In this document: in pieces, positions 58,217 to 64,000 of the stretch | Position numbering within the stretch: position 1 is the stretch's first letter | Layout of the letters: each line of letters begins with the position of its first letter | Source of the DNA: Symbiodinium natans | Lineage: Eukaryota > Sar > Dinophyceae > Suessiales > Symbiodiniaceae | Length of the DNA: 64,000 bases | Direction of reading: 5' to 3' | Assembly: GCA_905221605.1 (NCBI GenBank) | Contig: CAJNDS010002190.1 | Location: 1,589,788 to 1,653,787, forward strand | The notes under the pieces: model-generated | What the model was told of the DNA's origin: nothing | Databases searched by the model: none | The model's input: the letters and a program-made list of their open reading frames with translations, nothing else | Program-made: the position numbers and the translations under genes

Positions 58217-58439
58217 GGCTGCTGCAAGTCAATGACCTAAAACTGGACTACTAAAGCTGGAAGCTCTCACTTTTGCGCAGCACAGCTATCGGAACGGCCC
58301 CACGCTGCTGCTGAACTCAGTAAAGTCACAAAGCGCGGCAGATGATTTTTCTCAGTTGCGCACGACCACAGTCATGTGGCAGCAGACCGCAGTCATGTGG
58401 CAGCAGTGAGGAATGCTATTTCGAAGAACAAGCAAAAGT

Positions 58440-60270
58440 TGCAGACCGGCAGCCCAAGTTGCACCCATCAATCTATTTGTCTTCATTGTCCTCGACTCGA
58501 ACCAGCCCTTCCCCAAGTCCAGGTCTTGAACAAGCCCTCCAGGTAGTCCTCCTTCTTCGCCCCGTAATAAACTGGTGCTCCAGGCCATCGTCCGTGCACA
58601 GACAAAGGATTCAACATAATGTTGTTGCTTAAAAGAAAAACGAAACGCAAAGCCTTGCTCAGACCAGGTCACCCCACACCCGAATCACCCCAAGAATGGA
58701 TCACCCCAACGACTGGGTCACCTCAGAGCTGGGTTTGCCAGAACTGAGTCACCCCAGCGCTGGGTCACTCCAAAAGCTTGAGTCACTTCAGGAATGGGTC
58801 AACCAGGCCTGTCTGCAGCCGAAGGCGCTTTGCCCAAGCGTTCTATTTGTCTTCAATGTCCTCGATTCGAACTAGCCCTTCACAAAGTCCAGGTCTTGAA
58901 CGAGCCCTCCAGGAAGTCCTCCTTCTTCGCCCCGTGATAGACTGGTGCTCCAGGCCATCGTCCGTACAGACAAAGGATTCAATGCAATGTTGACATTCAA
59001 AAGACAAACGAAAAGCAAAGCCTTGCAAAGACCAGCAGCCGAAGTTGCGCCCATCAATCTATTTGTCTTCAATGTCCTCGACTCGAACCAGCCCTGCGCA
59101 AAGTCCAGGTCTTGAACGAGCCCTTCAGGAAGTCCTCCTTCTTCGCCCCGTAATAAACTGGTGCTCCAGGCCATCGTCCGTGCACAGACAAAGGATTCAA
59201 CATAATGTTGTTGCTTAAAAGAAAAACGAGAAACGCACAGCCTTGCTGAGACCAGGTCACCCCATACCCGAACCACCTCAAGAATGGATCACCCCAAAAA
59301 CTGGGTCACCTCAGAGCTGGGTGTGCGCCAGAACTGAGTCACCCCAGCGTTGGGTCACTCCAAAAGCTTGAGTCACTTCAGGAATGGGTCACCCAGCCTT
59401 GTCTGCAGCCGAAGGCGCTTTGCCCAAGCGTTCTATTTGTCTTCAATGTCCTCGATTCGAACTAGCCCTTCACAAAGTCCAGGTCTTGAACGAGCCCTCC
59501 AGGAAGTCCTCCTTCTTCGCCCCGTGATAGACTGGTGCTCCAGGCCATCGTCCGTACAGACAAAGGATTCAATGCAATGTTGACATTCAAAAGACAAACG
59601 AAAAGCAAAGCCTTGCTATTACCAGCAGCCGAAGTTGCGCACATCAATCTATTTGTCTTCAATGTCCTCGACTCGAACCAGCCCTGCGCAAAGTCCAGGT
59701 CTTGAACGAGCCCTTCAGGAAGTCCTCCTTCTTCGCCCCGTAATAAACTGGTGCTCCAGGCCATCGTACGTGCGCAGACAAAGGATTCAACATAATGTTG
59801 TTGCTTAAAAAAAACGAGAAACGCACAGCCTTGCTGAGACCAGGTCACCCCACACCCGAATCACCTCAAGAATGGATCACCCCAACGACTGGGTCACCTC
59901 AGAGCTGGGTTTGCCAGAACTGAGTCACCCCAGCGCTGGGTCACTCCAAAAGCTTGAGTCACTTCAGGAATGGGTCAACCAGGCCTGTCTGCAGCCGAAG
60001 GCGCTTTGCCGCATTCTATTTGTCTTCAATGTCCTCGATTCGAACTAGCCCTTCACAAAGTCCAGGTCTTGAACGAGCCCTCCAGGAAGTCCTCCTTCTT
60101 CGCCCCGTGATAGACTGGCCTGGCAGACAAGGGGTTCAATGCTGTTATGCTGTAAAACGAAAACACACTGTCTTGCTAAGCTCAGCAGCCGAAGTTGCAC
60201 ACATCAATCTATTTGTCTTCAATGTCCTCGACTCGAACCAGCCCTTCACAAAGTCCACGTCTTGAACGAG
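58440..60270. repeat. About 590-bp two-part tandem repeat
   Basis: CTATTTGTCTTCA(A/T)TGTCC recurs at 58473, 58843, 59059, 59433, 59649, 60015 and 60209. Two half-units alternate (A at 58473, 59059, 59649, 60209; B at 58843, 59433, 60015), giving a 560-590 base period. Half-unit A ends in a series of GGGTCAC(C/T)CCA boxes. Confidence 0.92.
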
Positions 60271-63200
60271 CCAGTCCTCCTTCTTTGTCCCCGGGATAAG
60301 CAAACTGGCCCTCCAGGAAGTCCTCCTTCTTTGTCCCCGGGAGAAACAAACTGGCCCTCCAGGAAGTCCTCCTCCTTTGTCCCCGGGATAAGCAAATTGG
60401 CCCTCCAGGAAGTCCTCCTTCTTTGTCCCGGATAAGCAAACTGGCCCTCCAGGAAGTCCTCCTTCTTTGTCCCCAAAAGAAACAAACTGGCCCTCCAGGA
60501 AGTCCTCCTTCTTTGTCCCCGGGATAAGCACATTGGCCCTCCAGGAAGTCCTCCTTCTTTGTCCCCGGGATAAGCAAACTGGCCCTCCAGGAAGGCCTCC
60601 TTCTTTGTCCCCGGGAGAACCAACTGGCCCTCCGGAAGTCCTCCTTCTTTGTCCCGGGATAAGCAAATTGGCCTTCCAGGAAGTCCTCCTTCTTTGTCCC
60701 CGGGATAGCAAACTGGCCCTCCAGGAAGTCCTGCTTCTTTGTCCCCGGATAGCTAACTGGCCCTCCAGGAAGTCCTCCTTCTTCTTTGTCCCCGCGGGAG
60801 AAACAAACTGGCCCTCAGGAAGTCCTCCTTCTTTGTCCCCTGGCCCTCCAGGAAGTCCTCCTTCTTTGTCCCCAAGAAGCAAACTGGCCCTCCAGGAAGT
60901 CCTCCTTCTTTGTCCCCGGAATAGCAAACTGGCCCTCCAGGATGTCCTCCTTCTTTGTCCGGGATAAGCAAACTGGCCCTCCAGGAAGTCCTCCTTCTTT
61001 GTAAGCAAACTGGCCTTCCAGGAAGTCCTCCTTCTTTTTCCCCGATAGGCAAACTGGCCCTCCAGGAAGTCCTCCTTCTTTGTTCCCAGAATAAGAAATT
61101 GGCCTTCCAGGAAGTCTTCTTTCTTTGTCCCCAGGATAAGCATATTGGCCCTCCCGGAAGTCCTCCTTCTTTGTCCCCGGGATAAGCAAACTGGCCCTCC
61201 AGGAAGTCCTCCTTCTTTGTCCCCGGGAGAAACAAACTGGCCCTCCAGGAAGTCCTCCTTCTTTGTCCCCGGATAAGCAAATTGGCCCTCCAGCAAGTCC
61301 TCCTTCTTTGTCCCCGGGAGAGCTTCTTTGTAAGCAAACTGGCCTTCCAGGAAGTCCTCCTTCTTTGTCCCCGATAGGCAAACTGGCCCTCCAGGAAGTC
61401 CTCCTTCTTTGTTCCCAGAATAAGAAATTTGCCTTCCAGGAAGTCTTCTTTCTTTGTCCCCAGGATAAGCATATTGGCCCTCCCGGAAGTCCTCCTTCTT
61501 TGTCCCGGGATAAGCAAACTGGCCCTCCAGGAAGTCCTCCTTCTTTGTCCCCGGGAGAAACAAACTGGCCCTCCAGGAAGTCCTCCTTCTTTGTCCCCAA
61601 AAGAAACAAACTGGCCCTCCAGGAAGTCCTCCTTCTTTGTCCCCGGGATAAGCACATTGGCCCTCCAGGAAGTCCTCCTTCTTTGTCCCCGGGATAAGCA
61701 AACTGGCCCTCCAGGAAGGCCTCCTTCTTTGTCCCCGGGAGAACCAACTGGCCCTCCGGAAGTCCTCCTTCTTTGTCCCGGGATAAGCAAATTGGCCTTC
61801 CAGGAAGTCCTCCTTCTTTGTCCCCGGGATAGCAAACTGGCCCTCCAGGAAGTCCTGCTTCTTTGTCCCCGGATAGCTAACTGGCCCTCCAGGAAGTCCT
61901 CCTTCTTCTTTGTCCCCGCGGGAGAAACAAACTGGCCCTCAGGAAGTCCTCCTTCTTTGTCCCCTGGCCCTCCAGGAAGTCCTCCTTCTTTGTCCCCAAG
62001 AAGCAAACTGGCCCTCCAGGAAGTCCTCCTTCTTTGTCCCCGGAATAGCAAACTGGCCCTCCAGGATGTCCTCCTTCTTTGTCCGGGATAAGCAAACTGG
62101 CCCTCCAGGAAGTCCTCCTTCTTTGTAAGCAAACTGGCCTTCCAGGAAGTCCTCCTTCTTTTTCCCCGATAGGCAAACTGGCCCTCCAGGAAGTCGTCCT
62201 TCTTTGTTCCCAGAATAAGAAATTGGCCTTCCAGGAAGTCTTCTTTCTTTGTCCCCAGGATAAGCATATTGGCCCTCCCGGAAGTCCTCCTTCTTTGTCC
62301 CCGGGATAACAAACTGGCCCTCCAGGAAGTCCTCCTTCTTTGTCCCCGGGAGAAACAAACTGGCCCTCCAGGAAGTCCTCCTTCTTTGTCCCCGGATAAG
62401 CAAATTGGCCCTCCAGCAAGTCCTCCTTCTTTGTCCCCGGGAGAGCTTCTTTGTAAGCAAACTGGCCTTCCAGGAAGTCCTCCTTCTTTGTCCCCGATAG
62501 GCAAACTGGCCCTCCAGGAAGTCCTCCTTCTTTGTTCCCAGAATAAGAAATTTGCCTTCCAGGAAGTCTTCTTTCTTTGTCCCCAGGATAAGCATATTGG
62601 CCCTCCCGGAAGTCCTCCTTCTTTGTCCCGGGATAAGCAAACTGGCCCTCCAGGAAGTCCTCCTTCTTTGTCCCCGGGAGAAACAAACTGGCCCTCCAGG
62701 AAGTCCTCCTTCTTTGTCCCCGGGATAAGCAAACTGACCTTCCAGGAAGTCCTCCTTCTTTGTCCCCGGGAGAGCAAACTGGCCCTCCAGGAAGTCCTCC
62801 TTCTTTCTCTCCGGGATAGCAAAGTGGCCCTCCAGGAAGTCCTCCTTCTTTGTCCCCGGGAGAAGCAAACTGGCCCTCCAGGAAGTCCTCCTTCTTTGTG
62901 CCCGGGAGAAGCAAACTGGCCCTCCAGGAAGTCCTCCTTCTTTGTCCCCGGGATAAGCAAACTGGCCCTCCAGGAAGTCCTCCTTCTTTGTCCCCGGGAG
63001 AGCAAACTGGCCCTCCAGGAAGTCCTCCTTCTTTCTCTCCGGGATAGCAAAGTGGCCCTCCAGGAAGTCCTCCTTCTTTGTCCCCGGGAGAAGCAAACTG
63101 GCCCTCCAGGAAGTCCTCCTTCTTTGTGCCCGGATAAGCAAACTGGCCCTCCAGGAAGTCCTCCTTCTTTGTCCCCGGGATAAGCAAACTGGCCCTCCAG

Positions 63201-63285
63201 GAAGTCCCCGGGATAAGCAAATTGGCCCTCCAGGAAGTCCTCCTTCTTTGTCCCCGGGTAGGCAAATGGGCCCTCTAGGAAGTCC
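60270..63285. repeat. 46-bp minisatellite (about 65 copies)
   Basis: Unit GGCCCTCCAGGAAGTCCTCC TTCTTTGTCC CCGGGATAAG CAAACT with indels. All minus-strand frames stay open (GTKKEDFLEGQF repeats up to 765 codons), but unit length is not a multiple of three and copies shift frame, so these are not genes. Confidence 0.95.
60590..62320. repeat. 1,124-bp higher-order duplication in the minisatellite
   Basis: Irregular units recur in the same order 1,124 bases apart, for example CCGCGGGAGAAACAAACTGG (60793 and 61917) and TTCTTTGTAAGCAAACTGG (61002 and 62126). Copies differ by single bases, so the duplication is recent. Confidence 0.85.
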
Positions 63286-63404
63286 TCCCTTCCTCGGCCC
63301 TTTGGTGGTGAAAATTGGAGGGGTGCCCAAAAACATCGATTTCAATATTTAAAAATGGCATTTTTAATTGTGGGTCTGGCAAATCCTAAGTGTCCGTTTT
63401 TTGG

Positions 63405-63595
63405 GGGCTTCGTAATTTAATATTCGGGTGAAGCTCAGCTTCGTAATTTAATGGTCGGTGGAAACCCGGTTTCGTAATTTAATATTCGGGTGAAGGCCGG
63501 CTTCGTAATTTAGTCTTCGGGGGAGGCCCGGCTTCGTAATTTAGTATTTCGGGGAGGCCCGGCTTCGTTATTTAGTATTCGGGCGAAGCCCGTCT
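63405..63595. repeat. 31-bp tandem repeat (6 copies)
   Basis: Unit CTTCGTAATTTAATATTCGG GTGAAGCTCAG with variants. Confidence 0.88.
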
Positions 63596-63870
63596 CCGGG
63601 CTTTAAGCCTTAATTTTCGGTTCCCAAGCCCTTAATTTAAGCCGTCCGGCCTAGAAGTAGGGCCTTCCCAAACATTTAATTTAAGTCTCCGGGCCTTGAT
63701 TTTCGGTTCCCAAACCCGTAATTTAAGCCTCGGGCCTCAATTTTGGGTTCCCAGACCGTTAATTCAAGCCTCCGGGCCTTAATTTTGAGTGCCCAAACCC
63801 TGAATTTAAGCCTCCGGGCCTTAATTTCAGGTTCCCAAACTCTTCCTTTAAGCTTTCGGGCCTTCATGAA
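63596..63870. repeat. About 42-bp tandem repeat (6 copies)
   Basis: Unit GGGCCTTAATTTTCGGTTCC CAAACCCGTAATTTAAGCCT CC with variants. The minus-strand frame (KARRLKFRVWEP repeats) is an artefact. Confidence 0.88.
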
Positions 63871-64000
63871 CCCAGGGGGAGGTTTTCAGGGGTGCCCGGT
63901 CGTTCGCACCTGGGTTTAGGGCTATCATTATATAGGCTGACAGAAGCGGCCTATTCGAGCGCCGCGTGGACCTGAGGTCCAGGACCCTACGGCTCGCCTT

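Larger units (their letters stand above)
51500..58240 (-). mobile_element. Helitron-type transposon, borders approximate
   Basis: Defined by the Rep-helicase gene and the upstream Lys/Glu-rich ORF. I could not fix the usual 5'-TC and CTRR-3' ends. It lies at the junction between the telomere-repeat-rich region (to 50925) and the 58-64 kb satellites. Confidence 0.7.

Noticed and set aside
60145-63345. Minus-strand open frames of 300-765 codons (GTKKEDFLEGQF repeats)
   Set aside because: They cover a 46-bp minisatellite with frame-shifting indels; all three minus frames are open, which reflects composition, not coding.

Overview
This window looks like nuclear DNA of a dinoflagellate alga, possibly Symbiodiniaceae or a relative. 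The basis is an 18S rRNA 3' end close to dinoflagellate sequences as I recall them, TTTAGGG-type repeats, introns that mostly begin with GC or GA instead of GT, and a Helitron whose Rep/helicase resembles dinoflagellate elements. I compared nothing against a database; family statements come from memory of protein families.

Layout. Bases 1 to about 50,930 are saturated with short arrays of the telomere-type heptamer (TTTAGGG or CCCTAAA) separating islands of 50-400 bases. Most open reading frames here are read-throughs of the repeats. The real coding content is hidden in micro-exons of 24-86 bases on the plus strand. Four exons at 2.6-5.2 kb join in frame into an EF-hand protein. Thirty-two exons at 12.7-49.1 kb join in frame through 31 junctions into one protein of about 533 codons (1,601 coding bases in 36.4 kb). 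It has a signal-peptide-like start, a solute-binding-like ectodomain, then ephrin-receptor-like (GCC2/GCC3) cysteine repeats. It continues beyond what I can follow. The donors I chose are 22 GC, 6 GT and 4 GA, and all but one of the downstream exons begin AG|G.

The introns hold the telomere-type arrays, several families of short inverted-repeat elements, an 18S rRNA fragment, a decayed coding fragment, and two satellites (75-bp unit at 22.7-24.1 kb; about 210-bp unit at 24.7-27.2 kb). On the coding strand, CCCTAAA arrays typically lie just upstream of an exon and TTTAGGG arrays just downstream. Many introns are therefore bounded by complementary telomere-type repeats.

From 51.5 to 58.2 kb, on the minus strand, lies a Helitron-type transposon: a Rep (HUH) plus PIF1-like helicase gene with three short GC-AG introns of 85-92 bases, and an upstream Lys/Glu-rich ORF whose C-terminus resembles a TFIIS-N/LEDGF-type helical bundle. 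From 58.4 to 63.9 kb there are nested tandem repeats. A 46-bp minisatellite appears to derive from part of a 590-bp repeat beside it, and 31-bp and 42-bp repeats follow.
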